Origin: Betaproteobacteria bacterium
GTDB taxonomy: Bacteria; Pseudomonadota; Gammaproteobacteria; Burkholderiales; Rhodocyclaceae
Assembly (NCBI GenBank): GCA_020621405.1
Contig: JAHRYN010000001.1
Coordinates: forward strand, 1-64,000
DNA: 64,000 nt
Direction: 5' to 3'
This document shows, in pieces, positions 20,746 to 31,177 of this stretch; positions within the stretch are counted from its first letter, which is position 1; each line of letters begins with the position of its first letter. The notes under the pieces were generated by a model, which saw only the letters and a list, made by a program, of their open reading frames with translations, ran no database searches and was not told the DNA's origin. Position numbers and translations under genes: made by a program.

Positions 20746-21626
20746 TGAAGGAAAAACTCTCCGTTTTCGTCGGTGCACTCGTGATCGCTCTGATCATCGC
20801 ATCGACCTCGCTGTTCACAGTCGATCAGCGCCAGTACGCGATCGTCTTCCAGCTGGGTGAGGTGCGCAGCGTCATCGAGCAGCCCGGCCTGCATTTCAAG
20901 TGGCCGCTGGTCCAGAACGTACGGGTGTTCGATCGTCGCATCCTGACGCTCGACAGCCAGGATCCCGAACGTTTCATCACGTCCGAGAAGAAGAACGTTC
21001 TGGTCGACCTGTTCGTCAAGTGGCGCATTACCGACGTGAAGCAGTACTACATTTCGGTGGGCGGCAACGAGCGGCTGGCCGAGACGCGGCTGCTGCAGAC
21101 GGTTAACGCAGGTCTGCGCGAGGAATTCGGCCGCCGCACCGTGCATGAAGTGGTATCCGGCGAGCGCGACAAGATCATGGAAGACATGCGCAGCAAGGCA
21201 AATGTCGATGCGGTCAAGATCGGCGTCGAGATTGTCGACGTCCGGCTGAAGCGGGTCGATCTGCCGACCGAGGTGTCGGAATCGGTCTATCGCCGGATGG
21301 AGGCGGAGCGCAAGCGTGTCGCGAATGAACTGCGTTCGCGTGGTTCGGCCGAGGCGGAGAAGATCCGTGCCGATGCCGACCGCCAGCGCGAAATCATCGT
21401 CGCCGAGGCGTATAGGGAAGCGCAGAAGGTCAAGGGCGAAGGTGATGCCCAGGCATCGGCGATCTACTCCGATGCCTTTGGATCGAATCCGGAGTTCTAT
21501 GCCTTCTATCGCAGCATGGACGCCTACCAGAAGAGCTTCCGCAACAGGAGCGACGTTCTGGTGCTGGAGCCCAGCTCCGATTTCTTCCGCTATCTGAAGA
21601 ACTCCTCGAAGCCGTCGTCCAAATGA
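20745..21626 (+). CDS. hflC: FtsH protease modulator HflC
   Basis: 293-aa partner of HflK. An N-terminal membrane anchor (LSVFVGALVIALIIASTSLF) precedes the SPFH domain and a charged coiled coil (RMEAERKRVANELRSRGSAE). The ATG at 20745 has GGGGAG upstream and overlaps the hflK stop by one base. Confidence 0.95.
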   Translation: MKEKLSVFVGALVIALIIASTSLFTVDQRQYAIVFQLGEVRSVIEQPGLHFKWPLVQNVRVFDRRILTLDSQDPERFITSEKKNVLVDLFVKWRITDVKQYYISVGGNERLAETRLLQTVNAGLREEFGRRTVHEVVSGERDKIMEDMRSKANVDAVKIGVEIVDVRLKRVDLPTEVSESVYRRMEAERKRVANELRSRGSAEAEKIRADADRQREIIVAEAYREAQKVKGEGDAQASAIYSDAFGSNPEFYAFYRSMDAYQKSFRNRSDVLVLEPSSDFFRYLKNSSKPSSK

Positions 21627-21692
21627 AGGCATCCGGTCAAGCCCGCAGGCGTACTGTATAGTCGACGGGTTTTCCCCATACCGTATGGAATC

Positions 21693-21730
21693 AAAGGCAA
21701 GGGCCCGCTAGCCGGACTTTGCCTTTTTTC
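21693..21730 (+). terminator. Terminator-like hairpin between hflC and the DUF2065 gene
   Basis: AAAGGCAA (21693-21700) pairs with TTGCCTTT (21719-21726). Part of the interior can pair through GGC/GCC, and the 3' arm runs into six T residues. It ends only 4 nt before the likely ATG of the next gene, so it may attenuate that gene and occlude its ribosome-binding region. Confidence 0.6.
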
Positions 21731-21733
21731 GCG

Positions 21734-21918
21734 ATGTCTTCAATCCTGCTCATAGCGCTGGGTCTCATGCTCGTCATAGAAGGCGTGTTGCCCTTCGTGG
21801 CGCCACGGTTGTGGCGAGATACGTTCCGCCGGGCGACCGAGCTGGCCGATGGCCAGCTTCGCTTCGTCGGACTGACTTCAATGCTTATCGGTATTGCGCT
21901 TATCGCGCTGTTCAAGTG

Positions 21919-21919
<1 letters not shown>
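21734..21919 (+). CDS. DUF2065 family small membrane protein
   Basis: 61 aa with two hydrophobic helices ([20 protein letters not shown] and the C-terminal [14 protein letters not shown]), as in YjeT. Function is unknown. It sits between hflC and hisZ, the usual place in proteobacteria. The ATG at 21734 lacks a Shine-Dalgarno because the preceding bases are the T-tract of a hairpin; a TTG at 21719 is an alternative. The stop overlaps the hisZ ATG. Confidence 0.85.
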
Positions 21920-24386
<2,467 letters not shown>

Positions 24387-24402
24387 CGGCAGCGCAAGCC
24401 AT

Positions 24403-24444
24403 GGTCCGCATGACTTTGACAAGTCGTGCGGACCAATTTATTTT
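24403..24444 (+). terminator. Hairpin after purA
   Basis: GGTCCGCA (24403-24410) plus GACTT pair with AAGTC plus TGCGGACC (to 24434) around a small loop, followed by AATTTATTTT. It is a strong stem with an imperfect U-rich tail, 17 nt after the purA stop, and is the probable purA terminator. Confidence 0.65.
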
Positions 24445-24456
24445 CGGCGTTGCAAA

Positions 24457-24485
24457 AGAAAAAAGCCGACATTTCTGTCGGCTTT
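24457..24485 (-). terminator. Rho-independent terminator of tRNA-Leu
   Basis: On the minus strand a 10-bp stem (AAAGCCGACA / TGTCGGCTTT) with a GAAA loop is followed by a T-run. It lies 14 nt past the 3' CCA of the tRNA-Leu gene. Confidence 0.88.
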
Positions 24486-24498
24486 CGTCTTGGCTGTT

Positions 24499-24583
24499 TG
24501 GTGCCCAGGAGAGGACTCGAACCTCCACACCTTGCGGCACTAGTACCTGAAACTAGCGCGTCTACCAATTTCGCCACCTGGGC
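24499..24583 (-). tRNA. tRNA-Leu(CAG)
   Basis: The reverse strand folds as a class II tRNA. The acceptor GCCCAGG pairs with CCTGGGC, the D-arm contains AATTGGTAGACGC, and the anticodon stem CTAGT/ACTAG encloses the loop TTCAGGT with anticodon CAG. A long variable arm (TGCCGCAAGGTGT) is followed by T-loop TTCGAGT, and an encoded CCA is present. It is antisense to the purA-rnr intergenic region. Confidence 0.96.
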
Positions 24584-24616
24584 AAGAGGCTGCGCATTCT
24601 AAAGAAAGCATTTACG

Positions 24617-27190
24617 TTGTCAAGAGAATCAGAAAAGAAATTGAAACCGAGCAAAATCCGCCGTGCCGATCCGTTCTTCGAACGCGAGTCGACACGCTAT
24701 GAAAATCCGCTGCCCAGCCGCGAATACATCGTGCAGGTTCTCGAAGAGACCGCGATGCCGATGACAGCCGACGAGCTGGCGCAGGCGCTGGACATCCAGC
24801 CCATCGAGCGTGAGCACTTCGTACGCCGTCTGGCGGCGATGGAGCGCGAGGCGCAGTTGATGCGCAATCGTCGCGATGCCTACATCATTCCCGACAAGGC
24901 TGACCTCATCGCCGGTCGAGTCGAAGGCCATCCCGACGGCTTCGGCTTCGTCATCACCGGCGAAGGCAAGGGCGACGGCAAGGGCGACATTTTTCTCAGC
25001 GCGCAGGAAATGCGCAGCGTGCTGCACGGCGATCGCGTGCTGGTGCGCGTGTCAGGCCTCGACCGGCGCGGCCGGCGCGAGGGCAGGGTGGTCGAGGTCA
25101 CCGAGCGTGGTACCAGCCGTCTGGTGGCGCGCGTGGTCGAAGAGCATGGCGTGCAGTTCTGCATCGCGGAGAACCGCCGCATCCGTCAGCAGATCGTGCT
25201 GGCTGCGCCGGAGAAGGGCAGGCGCGCACTGCGCGCTGTCGCCGGCAGCGTGGTCGAGGTCGAGCTGATCGAACAGCCGACGCGCTACACGCCGCCGATA
25301 GGGCGCGTGGTGGAAGTGCTGGGCAACTTCGGCGACTCCGGCATGGAGATCGAGATCGCGCTGCGCAAGCACGACATGCCGCACGAGTTCTCGGCACGGG
25401 CACTGGCCGCGGCAAACCGCCTGCCGGACGAGGTGCGCGCCAGCGATCTGGGCAAGCGCGAGGATCTGCGCGAACTGCCGCTGGTCACGATAGACGGCGA
25501 GACCGCGCGTGACTTCGATGACGCCGTCTACTGCGCGAAGCAGGGGCGCGGCTTCCGGCTCGTGGTCGCGATCGCTGACGTCAGTCACTACGTGAAGCCG
25601 GACGCCGCACTCGACACGGAAGCGTTCGAACGCGGCAATTCGGTGTATTTCCCGCGCCGCGTCATTCCGATGCTGCCGGAGAAACTGTCCAACGGCCTGT
25701 GTTCGCTCAATCCGCACGTTGATCGCCTGTGCATGGTGTGCGACATGGATGTGTCGTCGACCGGCGTGATCCAGCACTACCGTTTCTATCCGGCCGTGAT
25801 GAACTCCAAGGCGCGCCTGACCTATACCGAGGTGGCGGCGGCGATCTACGACAAGGACAAGGCGGCGCGCGAGCGGCTGGCACCGTTGCTGCCGCGGCTC
25901 GAGGCGCTTGATGCGGTGTTCCGGGCCTTCGGCAAGGCGCGCGCCAAGCGTGGTGCGATCGACTTCGAGACGGTCGAGACGCTGATGCTGTTCAACGACG
26001 AGGGCAAGATCGACCGCATCGTGCCGTACGCCCGCAACGATGCGCACAAGCTGATCGAGGAATGCATGCTGGCGGCCAATGTGTGCGCCTCGCGCTTCCT
26101 CGAGGAGAACGCGCAGCCGACGCTGTACCGCGTGCATGAAGGTCCGAGCGAGGACAGGCTGCAGAAGCTGCGCGCCTTCCTGGGCGAATTCGGTTTCCAG
26201 CTCGGTGGTGGCGACAAGCCGCAGGCGCGCGACTATGCCGACCTGCTGGAGCGCATCGGTGATCGCCCGGACCGCCAGCTGCTGCAGACCGTGATGCTGC
26301 GTTCCCTGCGTCAGGCGGTGTACAGCCCGGACAACGTCGGCCACTTCGGTCTCGCCTACGAGGCCTACACGCACTTCACGTCGCCGATCCGTCGCTACCC
26401 CGACCTGCTGGTGCATCGCGCGATCAAGGCAGTGCTGGCGAAGAAGCGCTACGAGCCGGGTGACTGGTCCGACATCGGCCTGCACTGCTCGACCACCGAA
26501 CGGCGTGCCGACGAAGCCAGTCGCGACGTGCAGAACTGGCTCAAGTGCTACTTCATGCAGGACCGGGTCGGCGAGGAATTCGAGGGCAGCGTGTCCTCGG
26601 TGGTGCCGTTCGGCCTGTTCGTGGCGCTCGATGACGTGTTCATCGAAGGTCTGGTGCATATTTCCGAACTCGGTGCCGACTACTTCCACTACGAAGAAGG
26701 CAAGCACCGGCTGGTCGGCGAGCGCAGCGGCCGCATGTACCGTCTGGCGGACCGCGTGCGCATCCAGGTCGTGCGTGTCGATCTCGACAACACCCGGATC
26801 GACTTCCGTCTGGCCGATGGCGGTGGCGACTTCGGCCGCGTGCCGCGCAAGGGATCGGCTGCAGGCGATGCGCTGTCGCCCCGCACGCAGGAGAAGAAGG
26901 GTGGACGTCGGCCTGCAGCGGAACCGCAGGTGCCAACCAGGCGCAGCAAGGAGGTGCAAGGCAAGCCCGCGGCCGGCAGGAAGGGAGCGGGACAACCGAC
27001 AGCAGAGCCGCCGTCGCGCAGCAAGGTCGCCAAGCCCGAGAAATCGCCCAGGACGGCCAAGACGGCCAAAGCCAAGCCCGTGAAGGCAGCGGCCAAACCG
27101 GCCGCGAAAGCCGCAACCAAAGGGAGCGGGCGCAAGAGCACCGGCAAACCGCCCAAGTCGGCAATCCCGAAGAAGGGAGGCCGCAAGTGA
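24617..27190 (+). CDS. rnr: Ribonuclease R
   Basis: 857-aa 3'-5' exoribonuclease that degrades structured RNA. It has an N-terminal winged helix, cold-shock domains, an RNB catalytic domain with the acidic motif DGETARDFDDAVYC, and a C-terminal S1 domain (VGEEFEGSVSSVVPFGLFV). A long basic Lys/Ala-rich tail occupies about the last 110 residues. The start is TTG at 24617 with a weak AAGAAAG site; no better in-frame start is seen. It is coupled to rlmB by a 4-nt overlap, as in many proteobacteria. Confidence 0.95.
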   Translation: MSRESEKKLKPSKIRRADPFFERESTRYENPLPSREYIVQVLEETAMPMTADELAQALDIQPIEREHFVRRLAAMEREAQLMRNRRDAYIIPDKADLIAGRVEGHPDGFGFVITGEGKGDGKGDIFLSAQEMRSVLHGDRVLVRVSGLDRRGRREGRVVEVTERGTSRLVARVVEEHGVQFCIAENRRIRQQIVLAAPEKGRRALRAVAGSVVEVELIEQPTRYTPPIGRVVEVLGNFGDSGMEIEIALRKHDMPHEFSARALAAANRLPDEVRASDLGKREDLRELPLVTIDGETARDFDDAVYCAKQGRGFRLVVAIADVSHYVKPDAALDTEAFERGNSVYFPRRVIPMLPEKLSNGLCSLNPHVDRLCMVCDMDVSSTGVIQHYRFYPAVMNSKARLTYTEVAAAIYDKDKAARERLAPLLPRLEALDAVFRAFGKARAKRGAIDFETVETLMLFNDEGKIDRIVPYARNDAHKLIEECMLAANVCASRFLEENAQPTLYRVHEGPSEDRLQKLRAFLGEFGFQLGGGDKPQARDYADLLERIGDRPDRQLLQTVMLRSLRQAVYSPDNVGHFGLAYEAYTHFTSPIRRYPDLLVHRAIKAVLAKKRYEPGDWSDIGLHCSTTERRADEASRDVQNWLKCYFMQDRVGEEFEGSVSSVVPFGLFVALDDVFIEGLVHISELGADYFHYEEGKHRLVGERSGRMYRLADRVRIQVVRVDLDNTRIDFRLADGGGDFGRVPRKGSAAGDALSPRTQEKKGGRRPAAEPQVPTRRSKEVQGKPAAGRKGAGQPTAEPPSRSKVAKPEKSPRTAKTAKAKPVKAAAKPAAKAATKGSGRKSTGKPPKSAIPKKGGRK

Positions 27191-27939
27191 GCGATACCCG
27201 TTACATCTTCGGTTTCCACTCGGTCACCGCCAAAATCCGCCACGCACCGGACAGCGTGAAGGAAGTGTTCGTGTCGACGGCCCGTCAGGACGGGCGCATG
27301 CGCGACCTGATCAAGGCTGCCGAGGCGGCCGGTGTGAAGTGGGTGCAGATGGACCCGGCCCGGATTGACGGTCTGGCCGGGGGCGCTGCCAGGCATCAGG
27401 GCGTGGTCGCGCGCGTGCTGGCGCAGATTCCCTACCAGTCGCTGGACGACGTGCTCGACGCGCTGTCCGAGCCGCCGCTGCTGCTGGTGCTCGACGGCAT
27501 CCAGGATCCGCACAATCTCGGCGCCTGCCTGCGCGTGGCCGACGCCGCCGGCGCACATGCTGTCGTGGCGCCGCGTGACCGTGCGGTCGGCCTGAATGCG
27601 ACCGCGATCAAGGTGGCCAGCGGTGCCGCCGACACCGTGCCCTACGTCACCGTGACCAATCTCGCACGCAGCCTGCGCGAGATGAAGGACCGGGACATCC
27701 TGACCATCGGTGCGGCGGGCGAGGCGACACAATCGATGTATTCGGTCGACCAGTCGGGCGCCGTGGCCTGGGTGCTGGGGGCTGAAGGAGACGGCATGCG
27801 CCGGCTCACCCGCGAGACGGTCGATGTGCTGGCCGGCATCCCGATGCACGGCGCGGTCGAAAGCCTGAACGTGTCCGTGGCCAGCGGCATCTGCCTGTTC
27901 GAAGCCAGGAGGCAGCGCAGCGTCCGCGCAGGCTTGTAA
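27187..27939 (+). CDS. rlmB: 23S rRNA (guanosine-2'-O)-methyltransferase RlmB
   Basis: A SPOUT (TrmH-family) enzyme methylating Gm2251 of 23S rRNA, 250 aa. The N-terminal substrate-binding domain starts YIFGFHSVTAKIR. The knot motifs are LVLDGIQDPHNLGACLRVADA, seen in part, then LGAEGDGMRRLTRE and IPMHGAVESLNVSVA. GTG start overlapping the rnr stop. Confidence 0.96.
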   Translation: MSDTRYIFGFHSVTAKIRHAPDSVKEVFVSTARQDGRMRDLIKAAEAAGVKWVQMDPARIDGLAGGAARHQGVVARVLAQIPYQSLDDVLDALSEPPLLLVLDGIQDPHNLGACLRVADAAGAHAVVAPRDRAVGLNATAIKVASGAADTVPYVTVTNLARSLREMKDRDILTIGAAGEATQSMYSVDQSGAVAWVLGAEGDGMRRLTRETVDVLAGIPMHGAVESLNVSVASGICLFEARRQRSVRAGL

Positions 27940-27963
27940 GCCTTGCCAGTGGCGCGCTATACT
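27934..27963 (+). promoter_or_regulatory. Sigma-70-like promoter for the rpsF operon
   Basis: TTGTAA (27934-27939), an 18-nt spacer and TATACT (27958-27963) lie 100 nt upstream of rpsF, at the end of rlmB. The hexamers are good matches to the -35 and -10 consensus. Confidence 0.5.
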
Positions 27964-28017
27964 GTTGGGCTTACCTTGCCTCACCGGATGCGCATGCCGG
28001 GAGGCTTAACCGTCGAT

Positions 28018-28035
28018 GTCCGCCGAAAGTCGGAC
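28018..28035 (+). promoter_or_regulatory. Leader hairpin before rpsF (possible S6:S18 site)
   Basis: GTCCG and CGGAC pair around CCGAAAGT, placing an unpaired CCG next to the stem 28 nt before the rpsF ATG. In many bacteria the S6:S18 complex represses this operon by binding a leader hairpin with a CCG element. The match here is by eye only. Confidence 0.35.
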
Positions 28036-28062
28036 GCCGGCAAAAAACCGCAAGGAGATTAC

Positions 28063-28458
28063 ATGCGACATTACGAAGTGGTTTTCATCGTCCATCCGGA
28101 CCAGAGCGAGCAGGTGCCCGCGATGGTCGAGCGCTACCGCACGCTGGTGACCGGCCGCAGCGGCACCATCCATCGTCTGGAAGACTGGGGCCGCCGTCAG
28201 CTGGCCTACCCAATCCAGAAGGTGCACAAGGCGCACTACGTGCTGATGAACATCGAGTGCGACAACGAAACGCTGGCCGAACTCGAGCACGCGTTCAAGT
28301 TCAACGATGCGGTGCTGCGCCATCTGACGATCAAGATGCGCAAGCCGGTCGTCACGCCGTCGCCGATGATGAAGGAAGAGAAGTCGCGTTCCCTGCTGGC
28401 ACCGGCCGCCGAGGCAGCCGCTGAAGCAGCGCCCGCGGCAGAGCAGCCGGCGGCTTGA
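28063..28458 (+). CDS. rpsF: 30S ribosomal protein S6
   Basis: 131 aa. The N-terminal [19 protein letters not shown] and [13 protein letters not shown] are typical of S6, which binds S18 on the small-subunit platform. AAGGAG precedes the ATG. The C-terminal 25 residues are an Ala/Glu-rich extension beyond the core. The rpsF-priB-rpsR-rplI operon follows. Confidence 0.97.
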   Translation: MRHYEVVFIVHPDQSEQVPAMVERYRTLVTGRSGTIHRLEDWGRRQLAYPIQKVHKAHYVLMNIECDNETLAELEHAFKFNDAVLRHLTIKMRKPVVTPSPMMKEEKSRSLLAPAAEAAAEAAPAAEQPAA

Positions 28459-28802
28459 CCACCGGGGGTACAGGAGAAGGGCAGCACGCAGTCGGTCCGG
28501 CGATAAACAGCTTCACGCTGTACGCCACGCTGATCGAATGCGACGGTTTGAGACAGACCCCGGCCGGCGTGCCGATCCTGCGAGGATGCCTTCAGCACCT
28601 TTCGCAGCAGATCGAAAACGGCGCGCCGCGTGAAGTCAGGTTCGAAACCGGATTCGTGCTGCTGGGCGAACAGGCCAGATTGCTGGCCGCAGCCCCGCTC
28701 GGAACCCCGCTGATCGCGCAAGGATTCATGGCAGCCCGCAGTGCAAAAAGCAGGCAGGCGGTCATGCACATAAACAGTATCGAATTCGCAACGGGCAGCT
28801 AA
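28455..28802 (+). CDS. priB: Primosomal replication protein N (PriB)
   Basis: 115-aa OB-fold single-stranded-DNA-binding protein that helps PriA restart replication. The core starts at about residue 18 ([15 protein letters not shown]) and includes [13 protein letters not shown] and [11 protein letters not shown]. The apparent start is TTG overlapping the rpsF stop. The first 17 residues are unlike PriB, so the true start is uncertain, but no ATG or GTG fits better. Confidence 0.88.
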   Translation: MTTGGTGEGQHAVGPAINSFTLYATLIECDGLRQTPAGVPILRGCLQHLSQQIENGAPREVRFETGFVLLGEQARLLAAAPLGTPLIAQGFMAARSAKSRQAVMHINSIEFATGS

Positions 28803-28836
28803 CAGGCGACCGTTGCCAAAGTGGAAGGAACCCACC

Positions 28837-29106
28837 ATGGCTTTCAGACCGAAAAACAAGAAGAAGGACGAACGCGGCTCGCGCAGCATGTTCAAGCGCC
28901 GCAAGTTCTGCCGCTTCAGCGCCGAGAAGATCGAAGAGATCGACTACAAGGATGTTGAAATCCTCAAGGACTTCATCTCCGAAAACGGCAAGATCATGCC
29001 GGCCCGTCTGACCGGCACCCGTGCCGGCTATCAGCGCCAGCTGTCCACCGCCATCAAGCGTGCGCGCTTCCTGGCGCTGATGCCCTACACCGACCTGCAC
29101 CAGTAA
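28837..29106 (+). CDS. rpsR: 30S ribosomal protein S18
   Basis: 89 aa, basic N-terminus ([20 protein letters not shown]) then the conserved [18 protein letters not shown] and [20 protein letters not shown]. It binds S6 and 16S rRNA. AAGGAA upstream supports the ATG at 28837. Confidence 0.98.
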   Translation: MAFRPKNKKKDERGSRSMFKRRKFCRFSAEKIEEIDYKDVEILKDFISENGKIMPARLTGTRAGYQRQLSTAIKRARFLALMPYTDLHQ

Positions 29107-29120
29107 GCGAGGAGACGACC

Positions 29121-29570
29121 ATGCAAGTAATCCTTATGGACAAGGTCGCCAAGCTGGGCGATCTGGGCGATGTGGTGAAGGTGCGTGACGGTTACGCACG
29201 CAACTTCCTGATCCCGACCGGCCGCGCCAAGCGCGTCACGCCGGAAAACCTGGCCGCGTTCGAAGCCCGTCGCGCCGAGCTGGAAAAGGCAGCCGCCGAG
29301 CGTCTGGCCGCAGCGAAGACCGTGGCCGAGAAGCTCGAAGGCTTCATGGTGCAGATCACGCGCAAGGCCGGTGTCGATGGCCGCCTGTTCGGTTCCGTGT
29401 CGACCTCCGATATCGCCGAAGCGCTTGCTGCCCAGTCCTTCCCGGTCGACAAGTCGATGGTGCGCATGCCGGACGGTCCGCTGAAGATCGTCGGCGACGC
29501 GCCGTTCGAAATCGCGCTGCATTCGGATGTGATCGCCAACATCACCGTATCGGTGCTCGGCGAGCATTGA
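29121..29570 (+). CDS. rplI: 50S ribosomal protein L9
   Basis: 149 aa. The N-terminal domain is [19 protein letters not shown] with [13 protein letters not shown], then a long central helix and a C-terminal domain. GAGGAG precedes the ATG. It is the last gene of the rpsF operon, followed by a strong terminator. Confidence 0.98.
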   Translation: MQVILMDKVAKLGDLGDVVKVRDGYARNFLIPTGRAKRVTPENLAAFEARRAELEKAAAERLAAAKTVAEKLEGFMVQITRKAGVDGRLFGSVSTSDIAEALAAQSFPVDKSMVRMPDGPLKIVGDAPFEIALHSDVIANITVSVLGEH

Positions 29571-29601
29571 TCGGCGGACTGTCCTGCGGGACGGTCAGGA
29601 A

Positions 29602-29627
29602 AGGGCCACCTTCGGGTGGCCTTTTTT
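29602..29627 (+). terminator. Rho-independent terminator after rplI
   Basis: GGCCACC and GGTGGCC enclose a TTCG tetraloop and are followed by TTTTTTG. It ends the rpsF-rplI operon 30 nt after the rplI stop. Confidence 0.93.
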
Positions 29628-29636
29628 GTTGGCGCT

Positions 29637-29668
29637 TCATCCACAGCGCTTCCCACAGGTTTTCCACA
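29637..29668 (+). promoter_or_regulatory. Cluster of DnaA-box-like sequences before dnaB
   Basis: Three copies resembling TTWTNCACA occur in the same orientation: TCATCCACA (29637), CTTCCCACA (29649) and TTTTCCACA (29660). The last fits the consensus exactly; the other two have one or two mismatches. Starts are 12 and 11 nt apart, about one helical turn. Binding is inferred. Confidence 0.4.
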
Positions 29669-29749
29669 GCTTGTCCCGTTGTGCCGCGTGTCACGCAGGA
29701 CTAGATTGCAGGATTGCAGCCCCGGGTTTTCCAGAATGAAAAAAACATC

Positions 29750-31165
29750 ATGAGCAGCTTCCGCAATGCCGCAGGTCCGGACGCCCAGGCTGCGCAGTCC
29801 GCGCAGGACAGGCAGGTCGCATCGCTGAAGTTGCCGCCGCATTCGATCGAGGCGGAGCAGTCGCTGATCGGCGGGCTGCTGCTGGACAACAGTACCTGGG
29901 ATCGCGTCGGCGACCAGGTTGCCGAGTCGGATTTCTATCGCGACGATCACCGCCGGATTTTCCGCCACATCGCGAAGCTGATCGAACAGGGGAAGCCGGC
30001 GGACGTCGTCACCGTCTACGAATCGATCGAGAAGGGCGACGAGGCGCAGCAGACCGGCGGCCTGGCCTATCTGGGTGAGATCGCCGACAACACGCCATCG
30101 GCGGCCAACATACGCCGCTATGCGGAAATCGTCCGCGAGCGTGCCATCCTGCGCAAGCTGGTCAGCGTCGGCGACGAAATCGCGGCCAACGCACTGTCAC
30201 CGCGCGGGCGCGATGCCAAGACGCTGCTGGACGAAGCGGAATCGAAGATTTTCGAGATCGCCGAAGCCGGCGCATCTGCCAGTTCGGGCTTCGTCGCCAT
30301 CCAGCCCATCCTGGTACAGGTGGTCAATCGCATTCAGGAACTGTACGACCGGGACGATCCGTCCGATGTCACCGGCGTGCCGACCGGCTATGTCGATCTC
30401 GACGCGAAGACCGCCGGCCTGCAGCCGGGCGACATGATCATCGTCGCTGGCCGCCCGGCCATGGGCAAGACTTCGTTTGCGCTGAACATCGCCGAACACG
30501 TGGCGGTCGATCTCGGTCTGCCGGTGGCGATCTTCTCGCTCGAAATGCCGGGTACCCAGCTGGCGATGCGTTTCGTGTCGTCGGTGGCCAAGATCGATCA
30601 GGGGCGCCTGCGCACCGGCCGCCTGACCGACGACGACTGGGGGCGGCTGACGATGGCGCTGGGCAAGCTGCACGAGGCGCCCATTCATATCGACGAAACC
30701 GGCGGCATCAATCCGACCGACCTGCGCGCGCGCGCGCGTCGCCTGTACCGGCAGTGCGGCAAGCTCGGACTGATCGTGGTCGATTACCTTCAGCTGATGT
30801 CGGGTACCCGGGACGGCGAGAACCGCACTGCGGAAATTTCAGAAATTTCCCGTGCAATCAAATCGTTGGCGAAGGAACTTCATGTGCCGATCATCGCGCT
30901 GTCGCAGCTGAACCGCGCGCTGGAACAGCGTCCGAACAAGCGCCCGGTGATGAGCGACCTGCGAGAGTCGGGCGCCATCGAACAGGACGCGGACATCATC
31001 ATGTTCATCTACCGCGACGAGGTCTACAACCAGGATTCGCAGGACAAGGGACTGGCCGAAATCATCATCGGCAAGCACCGTAACGGTCCGACCGGCACCG
31101 TAGTGCTGGGCTTCCAGGGCGAGCATACGCGCTTCGTCAACGCCGCCCGACCTGGACAATACTGA
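29750..31165 (+). CDS. dnaB: Replicative DNA helicase DnaB
   Basis: 471-aa hexameric helicase. The N-terminal domain begins PPHSIEAEQSLIGGLLLDN; the RecA-like domain has Walker A AGRPAMGKTS, Walker B LIVVDYLQLMSG and the arginine-finger region RGLAEIIIGKHRNGPTGT, seen in slightly different form as GLAEIIIGKHRNGP. No intein is present. The ATG at 29750 has no strong Shine-Dalgarno; an ATG 36 nt earlier is also in frame. Confidence 0.97.
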   Translation: MSSFRNAAGPDAQAAQSAQDRQVASLKLPPHSIEAEQSLIGGLLLDNSTWDRVGDQVAESDFYRDDHRRIFRHIAKLIEQGKPADVVTVYESIEKGDEAQQTGGLAYLGEIADNTPSAANIRRYAEIVRERAILRKLVSVGDEIAANALSPRGRDAKTLLDEAESKIFEIAEAGASASSGFVAIQPILVQVVNRIQELYDRDDPSDVTGVPTGYVDLDAKTAGLQPGDMIIVAGRPAMGKTSFALNIAEHVAVDLGLPVAIFSLEMPGTQLAMRFVSSVAKIDQGRLRTGRLTDDDWGRLTMALGKLHEAPIHIDETGGINPTDLRARARRLYRQCGKLGLIVVDYLQLMSGTRDGENRTAEISEISRAIKSLAKELHVPIIALSQLNRALEQRPNKRPVMSDLRESGAIEQDADIIMFIYRDEVYNQDSQDKGLAEIIIGKHRNGPTGTVVLGFQGEHTRFVNAARPGQY

Positions 31166-31177
31166 GTTGTCCTGACG

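Noticed and set aside
24499-24583. tRNA-Leu as a possible integration site
   Set aside because: No integrase gene or repeated 3' tRNA fragment lies nearby; the recombinase gene is almost 29 kb away.
30832-30850. Perfect 9-bp dyad GGAAATTTC/GAAATTTCC inside dnaB
   Set aside because: It encodes a repeated Glu-Ile-Ser pair in a conserved helix; best explained by the coding sequence.
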